47,261 nucleotides of DNA, from positions 1 to 47,261 of the forward strand of contig CAIYZV010000056.1 of NCBI GenBank assembly GCA_903930765.1, read 5' to 3'. Source of the DNA: an uncultured Pirellula sp. (GTDB taxonomy: Bacteria; Planctomycetota; Planctomycetia; Pirellulales; Pirellulaceae). Numbering within the stretch: position 1 is the first letter of the stretch; the number at the start of each line of letters is the position of its first letter. The notes beneath the pieces were generated by a model. It had not been told where the DNA came from, made no database searches, and saw nothing but the letters and a program-made list of their open reading frames with translations. The position numbers were made by a program, and so were the translations under genes. This document shows positions 9,221 to 17,789 of the stretch, one piece after another.

Positions 9221-9561
9221 AACGGTTCGATGCGATTCAGGCTTTGGGAGTTTAAGGGTGTGGTTGTTTTGTCCGTCGATCCCGATTCGGCCCCCGCGAT
9301 TTCAGAGGGAGAATCGACGGATTGTTAAGAAATGAAAACCGAACATTTTTCAAATAAACGCCCATTGCTAACAACGCCAGGGTTGCTTAACCCAATCTTA
9401 ACAAAGTCTTAACGATCGCTTCATTGGCTAGCTAAGCAACCTCCCTACACTTCTTCGATCCAGCGAGGAAAAATTTCGGGGCGCATCGCGTGGTCGTCAT
9501 CGAGCATCCAGCCAAGATGGTTGGAAACTCGCTAGCAACATCTTTACAGGACTCGTTTCCA
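9221..9561. other. Intergenic region upstream of the DUF1559 gene
   Basis: It contains a small hairpin (GGGTT/AACCC around 9381-9394), a phased triple CTTAAC repeat (separate entry) and a TACACT that could serve as a -10 element near 9446. No gene was found, apart from a possible 24-codon upstream extension of the DUF1559 ORF from GTG 9490. Confidence 0.5.
9386..9413 (+). promoter_or_regulatory. Phased CTTAAC triple repeat, possible Pho-box-like operator
   Basis: CTTAAC occurs at 9386, 9397 and 9408, exactly 11 bp (one helical turn) apart. Three direct repeats with 11-bp phasing resemble binding sites of PhoB/PhoP/SphR-type regulators; the cyanobacterial SphR box is built of CTTAACCT-like units. 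It lies about 150 bp upstream of the DUF1559 start. The secreted phytase/esterase-like gene is further downstream, but beyond a strong terminator. The regulator assignment is inference. Confidence 0.35.
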
Positions 9562-10569
9562 ATGAAGCGCGCAGGTTCTCATAACGTTCGCAGCGGATTT
9601 ACGCTGGTTGAATTGTTGGTTGTTATTGCCATCATCGGCATCTTGGTCGGGCTCCTATTGCCAGCGGTCCAAGCGGCTCGGGAAGCGGCTCGACGCATGA
9701 GCTGCAGCAGCAACGCCCGCCAACTCGGACTCGCGCTTCACAATTACGAAAGCGCTTACAAGCGGCTTCCACCAAGTCGGATCACATTGACCAACCCGAT
9801 TTTCCAACAATCGTGGCCAGCGATGATCCTGCCGATGATCGAGCAAGGCCCGAGTTTTACACGCTACAACTTTAGCCGCCCTTGGTTTGACATCTCCAAC
9901 GATGTTGTGACTACGACTCAAATTCCGATCATGATCTGCCCTTCGGCAGTGTCCCCCCGACTTCTACCGACTTCGAACCTGTACGCGGCAGTCACCAACA
10001 ACGCGCGGACCGATACTCCGATTTGGGGTTATTCCGACTATGGGTCGGTCAATGCTGTCCGGAACGCTGCCTTCGTAGCCTCTGGCTTGCCCAGCATTGG
10101 TGCACGTGAAGTGATGGGTGGTATGGGCCGTGGTCCCGAGGGAGTGAAACTCTCTGCGATTGTGGACGGACTGTCGAATACCATCGTAATCGGCGAGGGC
10201 GCAGGTCGCCCTTCGATGTTCGTAAGTGGGAAAAATGTTAATAATCCTCGGGTTGGTAACATCGCGTTCGGAACCCGCTTGACTGCAGACGGTTGGGGGT
10301 GGGCCGACATCAATGGTGGATTTAGTGTGGACGGTGCCAACGCGTTAGGCCTCCAGAATAACACCAGCAGCTCCGGAGCAACCACCATTGTGGGTAGCTG
10401 TTTCCTGAACTGCACCAACGATTCAGAGTTTTACTCCTTCCATGGCAGTGGAGCGCACTTCGTCATGGGCGATGGTTCCGTGCAATTCGTCGCGCAAAGC
10501 GTTTCCGGTCCAGCGTTTGTCGCATTGTGCACTCGCGATTACGGCGATATCTCTTCTCTTCCCGACTAA
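9562..10569 (+). CDS. DUF1559 prepilin-like protein (type IV pilin N-terminus)
   Basis: 335 residues from ATG 9562. An in-frame GTG at 9490 would add 24 residues, but only the ATG places the basic leader right before the cleavage site. The N-terminus has the prepilin signal Gly-Phe-Thr-Leu-Val-Glu-Leu-Leu followed by a hydrophobic helix (about 12-35) and AAREAARR, the planctomycete DUF1559 signature. The C-terminal end contains the H-x9-DG motif. These proteins occur in tens to hundreds of copies in planctomycete genomes. They are expected to be cleaved by a prepilin peptidase and assembled as pseudopilins or displayed on the surface; their exact function is not known. A strong terminator follows. 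Confidence 0.93.
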   Translation: MKRAGSHNVRSGFTLVELLVVIAIIGILVGLLLPAVQAAREAARRMSCSSNARQLGLALHNYESAYKRLPPSRITLTNPIFQQSWPAMILPMIEQGPSFTRYNFSRPWFDISNDVVTTTQIPIMICPSAVSPRLLPTSNLYAAVTNNARTDTPIWGYSDYGSVNAVRNAAFVASGLPSIGAREVMGGMGRGPEGVKLSAIVDGLSNTIVIGEGAGRPSMFVSGKNVNNPRVGNIAFGTRLTADGWGWADINGGFSVDGANALGLQNNTSSSGATTIVGSCFLNCTNDSEFYSFHGSGAHFVMGDGSVQFVAQSVSGPAFVALCTRDYGDISSLPD

Positions 10570-10620
10570 GCATCGATTTGAAAACAAACGGGCATGCTAA
10601 ATAGCCTGCAAGGTTCACGG

Positions 10621-10656
10621 AAGGGAGACAGTCCAAAAACACTGTCTCCCTTTTTT
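10621..10656 (+). terminator. Rho-independent terminator after the DUF1559 gene
   Basis: The arms AAGGGAGACAGT (10621-10632) and ACTGTCTCCCTT (10641-10652) are a perfect 12-bp stem with an 8-nt loop, followed by T's to 10656. It closes the DUF1559 transcript, so the next gene needs its own promoter. Confidence 0.95.
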
Positions 10657-10784
10657 AATGGCCATCCACAAGACTCCAAGGCGTTCAACCTCAAACCGAC
10701 CGCGTTGGGCAGTTGTCGCGCCGGTAAATGCAGTACAAGATTTGATTCCAACGATGTTTCCAAGTCATTAAGGATAATGGGGTA

Positions 10785-11996
10785 ATGAGTAAGAACACGA
10801 TCCATCGTTGGGCCAATACTGCGTTGCGAGTTTTATCGCTATTGGCAACTTTGTCGTTAGACAGCACTATTTATCTATCCGTGGGATCGGTTGCAAAGGC
10901 TCAGGTCGCTCTTGTCGGCAAAGTCGAAATCCCGGGCACTGCTGAAGATAGAAGTGGGTTGAGTGGTAACCTCGAGACAAACACACCCGCAAATGCATTC
11001 GGTGGACTCTCAGCGATTGATTCGAGAGGTTCCAAGAACCATTACGTGGTCCTTTCGGATCGCGGAGCTGGTGACGGCGCCGCGTCGTTTCCATGCCGGT
11101 ATCATGAAATCGAATTGGATGTAAATCCCGAATCGGGCTCCATTCGTTTCGAATTGCTGGATACCCATCTCTTATCCGATCTCAACGGTGTGCAGATGAC
11201 AGGTAGCTTGGAAAAATTGAAGAACTGGACATCGCCCTCGCGATGCCCAAGCTACGACCCTGAGGGGATCCGATGCCTGGGGAGCGAGCACGTTGCCATC
11301 AGCGATGAATACGGCCCAAACATTGACATTTTCGAGCGCTCAGGACGTATGCTCCAAAGTGTCGCGTTGCCAACGCGGTACGCATTGAGTGAACGCCGCT
11401 CACCACCCATGACAGTCGGAACCTATTCCAACCGTGGAATCGAAGGGATTGCAATCACTCCGGATCAAACCCGATTAATTGCCGCCATGCAAGGTCCCTT
11501 GGTGCAAGACGGGCGGATTGAAAACAAAAAATGCTTGGGGTTGAATACCCGCTGGTTTGCTTACAACCTCGACAAAATGGAATCGGCGGAATGGGTGTAC
11601 CCGTTAGATGACGAATCCACTGGCGTCAGCGAAGTCCTCGCGATCGACCACCATCGCTATTTGGTCATCGAACGGGATAGTAAATTTGGCGTAGACGCGA
11701 AGATCAAAAAGATCTTCTTGGCCGACACCGCTGATGCGTCGGACGTCTCGCAAATCGACAGCCTCAAGGCCGGACTTGGCGATTCTATTCGACCCATCCA
11801 AAAGCAACTCCTAATCGATCTCCTCAATCCGGAGTTCGGCATGTCGGGTGAGAAAGCGCCGGAGAAACCCGAAGGATTGGCGTGGGGACCAACCTTGCCA
11901 AACGGACAACGCTTGTTGATTGTCTGCTTTGACAACGACTTCGATCCAACCCAAAACACGATCTTTGCAGCTTTTGCTGTTTCCATTCCGAAGTAA
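10785..11996 (+). CDS. Secreted esterase-like activity of phytase family protein
   Basis: 403 residues. Residues 1-39 form a signal peptide ending Ala-Lys-Ala before Gln. The mature part matches the phytase/esterase-like beta-propeller family (PF13449 type): GGLSAID and YVVLSDRG near the start, YDPEGIRC and VAISDEYGPNI in the middle, NRGIEGIAITPD, and a final KPEGLAWGP segment. The conserved Glu residues in the 'PEGI', 'IEGIA' and 'PEGLA' repeats are typical of the family. The predicted location is periplasmic or extracellular. The family name suggests phosphate-ester or phytate-related chemistry, but few members have been tested. The start ATG overlaps the sequence GGGGTAATG. Confidence 0.85.
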   Translation: MSKNTIHRWANTALRVLSLLATLSLDSTIYLSVGSVAKAQVALVGKVEIPGTAEDRSGLSGNLETNTPANAFGGLSAIDSRGSKNHYVVLSDRGAGDGAASFPCRYHEIELDVNPESGSIRFELLDTHLLSDLNGVQMTGSLEKLKNWTSPSRCPSYDPEGIRCLGSEHVAISDEYGPNIDIFERSGRMLQSVALPTRYALSERRSPPMTVGTYSNRGIEGIAITPDQTRLIAAMQGPLVQDGRIENKKCLGLNTRWFAYNLDKMESAEWVYPLDDESTGVSEVLAIDHHRYLVIERDSKFGVDAKIKKIFLADTADASDVSQIDSLKAGLGDSIRPIQKQLLIDLLNPEFGMSGEKAPEKPEGLAWGPTLPNGQRLLIVCFDNDFDPTQNTIFAAFAVSIPK

Positions 11997-12043
11997 CTCG
12001 AGAGACGCTACAGTCGAAGCGGACGGGATCCTCAGATCGGCCG

Positions 12044-12120
12044 ATTAGTATGGGCAGAATATAGTACGGGCGGAATAGTATGGGCAGAATATAGTACGGG
12101 CGGAATAGTATGGGCAGAAT
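12044..12120. repeat. 30-bp tandem repeat, about 2.5 copies
   Basis: Two identical 30-bp units at 12051-12080 and 12081-12110 and a partial third to 12120, all beginning TGGGCAGAAT. It is located between two convergent genes. Confidence 0.95.
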
Positions 12121-12150
12121 CGAATCACTGGAAGGGTGATTCGATTTTCG
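12118..12150. terminator. Possible bidirectional terminator between convergent genes
   Basis: The 11-bp perfect stem AATCGAATCAC / GTGATTCGATT with a 7-nt loop (12118-12146) is followed on the plus strand by a short T run. It lies between the phytase-like gene and the glycosyltransferase gene. The T tract is short, so termination strength is uncertain. Confidence 0.5.
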
Positions 12151-12162
12151 GATCGCAGTCGC

Positions 12163-13044
12163 TTAGGATCCGAAGCGGTACCGAACGATGCACCACAGCG
12201 TGCTGAATAGATCCTTGACCCCAATCTTCTTTCCCTCATCCCAGCCACGGCTCTGATAGCTGATCGGAACTTCGACAATAGAGATACCCCGCTTGGCGAG
12301 CTTGGCCGTGATCTCCGGTTCGAATCCAAAACGTTGCTGTTCGATCCGGATCGACTGAAGAATCTCGCGCCGGATCGCCTTGTAACACGTTTCCATATCT
12401 GTCAGACGACTGCGGGTCATTTGATTGCTTAGCGTCGTCAGAACCCAATTACCCACCCGATGCATCCACGAAGGGTCTTGGATGTGGCCTTGCATGTATC
12501 GCGAGCCGTAGACGACATTGGTTTTGCCATCAACAATGGGCTGAATCACTCTCAGGATATCACGGGGGTCGTATTCGAGATCGGCGTCCTGGACGATCAC
12601 GATGTCGCCTTTGGCCAGTCGAAACCCGTTTTGCAACGCCGCTCCTTTGCCTTGATTCTGAGCATGGATGAGGACCTCCACGCCGATTCGGTTGCGATAA
12701 CGTTGGAGTACTTGTTGCGTACCATCAGAACTTCCGTCATCAACAATCACCACTTGCTTTTCGACTGGAAGCGCTAGTACCGAATCGATGACTCTCGCTA
12801 CCGTGTGCACTTCGTTGTAAACCGGTATCACCACCGTGAGTAAGGGTGCTGGAGTTGGCTCTACTAACGAGGCGTTTAGGCCTTCTTGAACCAATTCCTC
12901 GGTCGAATCGATCCGTTGGAGAAATGAAGGGTGCCCGATCGAGTCGGTAATCGACGACGCAACTAATGGATCATGCTGCGGTTCGGGAAGTTTGACGGAA
13001 ACCTTTGCCTCGGTCGTTATTGGCTCGTGTAGACTGGTTTCCAT
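12163..13044 (-). CDS. Family 2 glycosyltransferase, dolichol-phosphate mannose synthase-like
   Basis: 293 residues. After a 65-residue N-terminal extension the GT-A domain begins (LTVVIPVYNE). Nucleotide- and metal-binding motifs are visible: DDGSSDGT, the QDADLEYDP metal-binding stretch, GSRY, and DMETCYKA followed by GWDEGKKIGVKD near the end. It has no membrane helices, so it is a soluble DPM1-type enzyme that should transfer a sugar from a nucleotide donor to a polyprenyl phosphate on the inner face of the membrane. A paralogue lies at 33823-34590 in this window. It is the last gene after the Tad genes on the minus strand, 178 bp from TadZ, which hints at but does not prove a role in pilus or surface glycosylation. 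Confidence 0.9.
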   Translation of the reverse strand: METSLHEPITTEAKVSVKLPEPQHDPLVASSITDSIGHPSFLQRIDSTEELVQEGLNASLVEPTPAPLLTVVIPVYNEVHTVARVIDSVLALPVEKQVVIVDDGSSDGTQQVLQRYRNRIGVEVLIHAQNQGKGAALQNGFRLAKGDIVIVQDADLEYDPRDILRVIQPIVDGKTNVVYGSRYMQGHIQDPSWMHRVGNWVLTTLSNQMTRSRLTDMETCYKAIRREILQSIRIEQQRFGFEPEITAKLAKRGISIVEVPISYQSRGWDEGKKIGVKDLFSTLWCIVRYRFGS

Positions 13045-13222
13045 TCTTGCCCTAAGTCGCTATCCAAAAGTCCACGGAACTGACTTGCTTGAGACTGTGT
13101 AAAGATATACACCCTGACTCGACGTCGGTACGTGAATCGCGATCTGCATTCGAACAAGAAAAAAAAGGGGCTATCGCGGACTTGAGAGGTTTAACGATTA
13201 TGCCGTTTCCGCATGACGTGTC

Positions 13223-14461
13223 CTACTTTGCTTTGACCTTAGCATTTTTTCCTGGCCAGAAATTCAGCCAAGTGCTCGTGGCGGACTTGTCGACTACCGT
13301 CTTGCCTTCTTCAGATTCAGGGGCTTCCGCTGCCCCAACCAACAAATCTGTCAGCTGCGAAACAGCTTGGGTAATAAGTGCCTTCGGGGCTTGTTCGATC
13401 AATGGCTGACCATTATTCCTCATTTCCACCATCGTGCGGTAGTCATTTGGAATTTGGAAAAACACCTCGCGTCCGATCGTTTCTTTCGCCTTCTTAAGAC
13501 TGATCTGTCCGCTCTCCAAGCCTACGCGATTAACAACCACTTTTATCTTGTCGCGGATATTGTCCATTTGCTGCAAACTCATCAGGAGTCGCACCATATT
13601 TCGCAAGCATGGCAGGTCGAGTTGCACCATGAGGACAAACTCGTTGCAGAGCTCTAATGCCGTCAAGTCGACTTGGCTGAACGATTTCGACAAGTCGATC
13701 ACGACGTGTGAAAACGAAGCTTTTAGCAAACCGAATACCTTTCGAAGGCTTTCGGGGGTGATTAGATCCAGGTCTTGCAACTGCACTGGTCTGGGCAGTA
13801 AATACAACCCCGAAGAGTGCTTAGTCAATGACTTTCGAAGCAATTGGAAATCCAGTCGCGATACGTTTTCCGTGACATCCACCAAGCTATAGTCAGGAAT
13901 CGAATCCAGGAATACGTCGGCGTCCCCAAGGGCCAGATCTAGATCCACGAGCGCTACCGCATTCTCTTCACGCTTCGCAATATTGCAACCAATATTAACG
14001 GCGATGGAGGTGCAGCCAACACCTCCAGTTGCACCTGCGATCGCGATCATTTTGCATCCGCGGGTACGGCCGTCAGACCCAGTGTATTTGGTTTGCAGCA
14101 ACCGCTCGAGGGCGGCGTATAGTTCCTCGACTTGGACGGGATGAGTCAGAAACTCCTTCGCTCCGGACCGAATCGCTTTCAAAATCAATTGGCCGTCGGT
14201 GCTTTTGGAGATCGCCAGCAAATGGCAATCGGGGGACGTTGCTCGCAACCGTTCCATCAAACCGATCGCTCGCTCCGGGCTTCCATCGAGCGAAATAATC
14301 GCTGCATCGGGTTTCGATTGGTCAATGACGTCCGAAAAGAACTCGTAACGCGAGCATTCTGCATCTAGCCAAACGACATCCATTCCGAGCAAGGTCGTTT
14401 TGAGACTCTCTCGAGTTTGATCATTTGGATCAACGATAGCCACACGGAGAACATTGCTCAT
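13223..14461 (-). CDS. cpaE: Tad pilus assembly ATPase-like protein CpaE/TadZ
   Basis: 412 residues from ATG 14461; a TTG four codons upstream is less likely. Residues 6-123 are a receiver-like domain (VAIVDPN, DAAIISLD, SGAKEFLTHPV). Residues 137-395 are a ParA/MinD-type ATPase fold. The Walker A region reads GATGGVGCTS at 143-152, so both lysines of the deviant Walker A motif are replaced (T145 and C150), while LVDLDLALGD keeps the A'/B-type Asp residues. TadZ/CpaE localises the Tad pilus machine at the cell pole, and atypical Walker A motifs are known in this family. It lies 89 bp downstream of the secretin gene. The missing lysines suggest ATP binding without normal hydrolysis. Confidence 0.88.
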   Translation of the reverse strand: MSNVLRVAIVDPNDQTRESLKTTLLGMDVVWLDAECSRYEFFSDVIDQSKPDAAIISLDGSPERAIGLMERLRATSPDCHLLAISKSTDGQLILKAIRSGAKEFLTHPVQVEELYAALERLLQTKYTGSDGRTRGCKMIAIAGATGGVGCTSIAVNIGCNIAKREENAVALVDLDLALGDADVFLDSIPDYSLVDVTENVSRLDFQLLRKSLTKHSSGLYLLPRPVQLQDLDLITPESLRKVFGLLKASFSHVVIDLSKSFSQVDLTALELCNEFVLMVQLDLPCLRNMVRLLMSLQQMDNIRDKIKVVVNRVGLESGQISLKKAKETIGREVFFQIPNDYRTMVEMRNNGQPLIEQAPKALITQAVSQLTDLLVGAAEAPESEEGKTVVDKSATSTWLNFWPGKNAKVKAK

Positions 14462-14550
14462 GGAACCATCCAACCAATTGAAATAAAATGGATTGCGAAC
14501 TTTTGGAACATCGATGAAAGACCGGCCTTCGTCACCGTATGCTTACTAAA

Positions 14551-16203
14551 CTATCTTCGAATCGCGCTCGGACTCGTGCGAGGTACGGTAGAACTCCTGA
14601 CAGGTGCAAGCGGCGGTTCCACTCCACGTTTAGGGAACAACTGAGGCGTTGTCGCCGTTACAGGGGATCTCACTCCAGAACTATTCGTCATAGGAAGTCC
14701 TCCGTTCGGGACTGCATTCTGGGGCGGAATACCATAAGGGACAGGATTCTCCATTTGAACGCCTTGTGGAATCATCATCCCTGATGCATCCGGTGGGCAG
14801 TATTCGTTCCCTTGTACTGCAGGGACTTCGATGTACCCATTGAGGTACAACTCTTTGTCGAGAGGCGAGCCACTGTTGAACCCAGGTCCGCCCGCTGGTA
14901 CTTCATGCGGTTGCATCGCACCCGCGAAATTGGGGGTCACCAGAATCAGCAATTCGACTTCGTTCTGGACTTCGCGATTGCTTCGGAAGAATGCACCGAG
15001 GTAAGGGATATCCGAGAGCCAAGGCAGTCCGACTGTTTCCGACTCGGAACGCATCTGCAGCAAACCCGCCAGTGCGAGCGTTTCACCAGCGTTGAGTTCA
15101 ACAGCCGTTTCTACGAATCGGCTTCGGAGTCCAGGAACGCTGGTTCCTTGCAGAACCACGCTTCGGCCTGGGTCCACTTCGCTGATCGTAGGACGAACTT
15201 CCAACCAGATTCTTCCATCGCCACGGACTTTGGCAACGAAGTCCAACCGCGTTCCAAACTCGCGGAACTCGACTGCGACCTGCCCCAAACCTGCCGGCAC
15301 GAGAATCGGAAACTCACCACCCGAATTGAAGCTTGCCGGACGACCATCGATCGCGACCACGGTTGGATCCGCAAGAACTTTTGCCAAATTGTTTTGCTTG
15401 AGAGCACGTATCAATCCAAAGAAACTGTCGTCCCCGCCGACAATCCCGAATTTGACGGTCTCGTTGCTCGCGTTGACGAGTGCACCGGTTGTGGATCCTC
15501 GGCCAATCAAGCCGCTGGTCGATTGAACCAGAAAGTCATTCCCAAAGTTCGCTTGCCAGTCGATGCCTAGGTTGCGAAGCTTCGTACGCGAGACCTCCAT
15601 CACCTGCGTTTGCAACATGATGGTATGCACACCGATCACCTCAACGCGGTTGATCACCGTTGGATAGTACTGTTCAGCGATTTGAACGACGTGCTCAACA
15701 TGCTCGTCCGCAGTTACTTGACCGGAGATAATCACTGCCTGCTGGATCGGAAGAACGTTGAGCGTCGCCATCGGGAACTGCTGCGCGAGAATGGTTTGTA
15801 ACTCGCGAGCATCCCCAGTAACCACAATCTCAATCGAATAGGTTTCGTTATCGGGGGTTTTTAGGTCGACCTGCGTGACCCCAGTTGCCAATGCGGATAG
15901 CAGGACCTCATTTTGGCTTAACGGTTGTACCTGAATAATCGCGTCATTCGAAATGACAGCGACATCGATGGTCTTCTCCAACGTCACATTCTGCGACGTG
16001 CTGACAATCATCTGAAGCTTTTCATTCTTCTGCGAAATGAGCTTCTTACCCACAGATACCGGAGCAATATTGGTTTGCCCGTAGCTGCTCTGCCACAGCA
16101 TCATCGTGACGAGCATGGCCGCAGCGATCGCCCTACTGGTGTGCCATATCCAACGGATAATCCATGACACCCTGAAAATTCTCAGACGTATGCTGGATGC
16201 CAT
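14551..16203 (-). CDS. cpaC: Flp/Tad pilus secretin CpaC/RcpA
   Basis: 550 residues with an N-terminal signal peptide (hydrophobic segment about 22-42). Residues 45-135 match the pilus-formation N-terminal domain (QNVTLEKTIDVAVISNDAIIQVQ). Residues 145-200 form a BON-like domain (AVIISGQVTADEHVEHVVQIAE). The secretin core follows at 205-440, with VLADPTVVAIDGRPASFNSGGE and the conserved VPWLSDIPYLGAFF-type end seen here as LPWLSDIPYLGAFFR, then ELLILVTP. The last 100 residues are Pro/Asn/Gly-rich. The secretin forms the outer-membrane ring through which the Flp pilus leaves. It belongs to the cpaB-cpaC-cpaE gene order typical of Tad loci. Confidence 0.95.
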   Translation of the reverse strand: MASSIRLRIFRVSWIIRWIWHTSRAIAAAMLVTMMLWQSSYGQTNIAPVSVGKKLISQKNEKLQMIVSTSQNVTLEKTIDVAVISNDAIIQVQPLSQNEVLLSALATGVTQVDLKTPDNETYSIEIVVTGDARELQTILAQQFPMATLNVLPIQQAVIISGQVTADEHVEHVVQIAEQYYPTVINRVEVIGVHTIMLQTQVMEVSRTKLRNLGIDWQANFGNDFLVQSTSGLIGRGSTTGALVNASNETVKFGIVGGDDSFFGLIRALKQNNLAKVLADPTVVAIDGRPASFNSGGEFPILVPAGLGQVAVEFREFGTRLDFVAKVRGDGRIWLEVRPTISEVDPGRSVVLQGTSVPGLRSRFVETAVELNAGETLALAGLLQMRSESETVGLPWLSDIPYLGAFFRSNREVQNEVELLILVTPNFAGAMQPHEVPAGGPGFNSGSPLDKELYLNGYIEVPAVQGNEYCPPDASGMMIPQGVQMENPVPYGIPPQNAVPNGGLPMTNSSGVRSPVTATTPQLFPKRGVEPPLAPVRSSTVPRTSPSAIRR

Positions 16204-16210
16204 TACTGTT

Positions 16211-16393
16211 TCACTTCCCTGTGATCCACTGGATTTGAACCGAATTTGACACTGGTTTGTTCCTCACCGATCGCTGCGGCTCCGCCGCTTCATCGGTTCG
16301 AGAAAAATCCAGGCCGAAAATCACCACATCGTCCCTGATGCTGGCAATTCCCGAGGTGCCGTTAAGAGAAAACTCAATGGACGCACACCCCAC
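16211..16393 (-). CDS. Possible small ORF between secretin and CpaB genes
   Basis: 60 codons from a GTG, unrecognised. It fills the gap between cpaB and the secretin gene and ends 7 nt before the secretin start. Codon use resembles neighbouring genes, but there is no signal peptide, prepilin motif or clear ribosome binding site, so it may be untranslated spacer. Confidence 0.2.
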   Translation of the reverse strand: MGCASIEFSLNGTSGIASIRDDVVIFGLDFSRTDEAAEPQRSVRNKPVSNSVQIQWITGK

Positions 16394-16425
16394 AAAGCTC
16401 GATCGACCGTTTCAATAGGTAACCT

Positions 16426-17535
16426 TTACTTGCCTACAGGGTAGACGGGCTTAAATCCCCCAGATTGCCAAGTCCCCGTAGAGGGGTCCCAAATCAAGGA
16501 CGGCTGTTGCATGGCTGCGGGGTCTACGGGCGACTGGGGATTGGAAATCACTGGATTTCCAGCGAATGGAGACGGCTGTTGCCCAGCATTCGATGATCCG
16601 TTGGACCATCCGTTATTCATCGGGGAACCCGAAAAAACGTGAGGACTTTCTTCATCCATCCCGGAGGCCTCAATCTTGACCGGTAGCCGCCGACCTTCCA
16701 ACCATCGATAAACCGCTACGTCCTTGGGTGACACGACCACCATCTCATTTCGTGCCTTCGCGACGGGAAGCGCTTCGACCGGTTGCACGGCGTCCACAAC
16801 CGACGGAGCCGGCGCCTGCTTTTCCTTTTCCTCATTGTCTTTCAGCCATGACAAGAACGTATCGCCATTGTCGGCAACTGGAACAAGATTCGGGTCTGCA
16901 TCAGGAGCCCGCAACGATAGCTTGAGCTTTCCAAGGTTCGATGCCGTATCGAGGGCCTCGTACTGTCGCTCTTGAACGAGCAACTGCACGGTATTCGCCT
17001 TCTTGGGTGCGGCTTCTGGGTCTCGGAACGCAACGCCGTCGACCATGGCGATTTCAACGTTTTGCATGACCCGAACACTCTTCGAAATCGGAAAACGAGT
17101 TCCCTTTTCAAAGAAGCCGATGACATCCACCCGATCGCCTGGCCCGAGGTAACCACTTCCCCCATTGCTGTCGTGTACGGGCAAATCAAAAATTCGATAA
17201 TGTTCAGGAACTACGAGGTCCTTACCCCGTAACGAAAGTTTTGCCTCTAGTATGGGCTCGCCTCGATAAAGTCGCTGCTTGGCGTACTTGCCCTCAATCT
17301 GTTTGGGATCGGTAATGGCGCCTAGCGGAGCCCGGTCGACCGGCCATTGCTCGATGCTAAACATATCCGCAGCTAGCTTGGTCATCGGTGAGACATCTTT
17401 CGACGTCACCATCACTCCAACGGTAGGGAGCGCCTCGCCGGGTTTTTGCTCCAACATGACCTGACTGACGGCCACCGAAGCGACAACACCGCACCCCAAG
17501 GCAACGACTAACAAAACGAGAGACTTGGTACGCAT
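16426..17535 (-). CDS. cpaB: Flp pilus assembly protein CpaB/RcpC
   Basis: 369 residues from ATG 17535, which directly gives a basic leader and a membrane helix (about 4-22); a start 16 codons upstream would bury this signal. Residues 35-110 contain the SAF domain (VMVTSKDVSPMTKL, then YRGEPILEAKL). Residues 115-215 match the RcpC/CpaB C-terminal domain, with GPGDRVDVIGFF and TVQLLVQERQYEALDTA. The C-terminal 80 residues are Pro/Ser/Gly-rich. CpaB is a periplasmic partner of the secretin in Tad pilus systems and may bind cell wall through SAF. It lies upstream of the secretin in the same direction, in the usual Tad order. Confidence 0.92.
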   Translation of the reverse strand: MRTKSLVLLVVALGCGVVASVAVSQVMLEQKPGEALPTVGVMVTSKDVSPMTKLAADMFSIEQWPVDRAPLGAITDPKQIEGKYAKQRLYRGEPILEAKLSLRGKDLVVPEHYRIFDLPVHDSNGGSGYLGPGDRVDVIGFFEKGTRFPISKSVRVMQNVEIAMVDGVAFRDPEAAPKKANTVQLLVQERQYEALDTASNLGKLKLSLRAPDADPNLVPVADNGDTFLSWLKDNEEKEKQAPAPSVVDAVQPVEALPVAKARNEMVVVSPKDVAVYRWLEGRRLPVKIEASGMDEESPHVFSGSPMNNGWSNGSSNAGQQPSPFAGNPVISNPQSPVDPAAMQQPSLIWDPSTGTWQSGGFKPVYPVGK

Positions 17536-17789
17536 TATCGGATGCTCGAAAATATGGAGTTGACGAGTGCAGCCATCGATCAAGGCGACTCGCGGTACAG
17601 AGCATCCATGCCGTCAAAAGACCCCAATTCCAATCCCTCAATGGATAAGATAGGCCACGAAACTACCCGTAGCCGCTAGAGTCATCGGTTTCTATCGAGT
17701 TCCAGATGCAAAGATCTCAACCCATTCGCGTTGAGCCCCTACATCCCGAATATCCCGTACACGGCAGAAGGATGTTGCAAACCGAAGTA

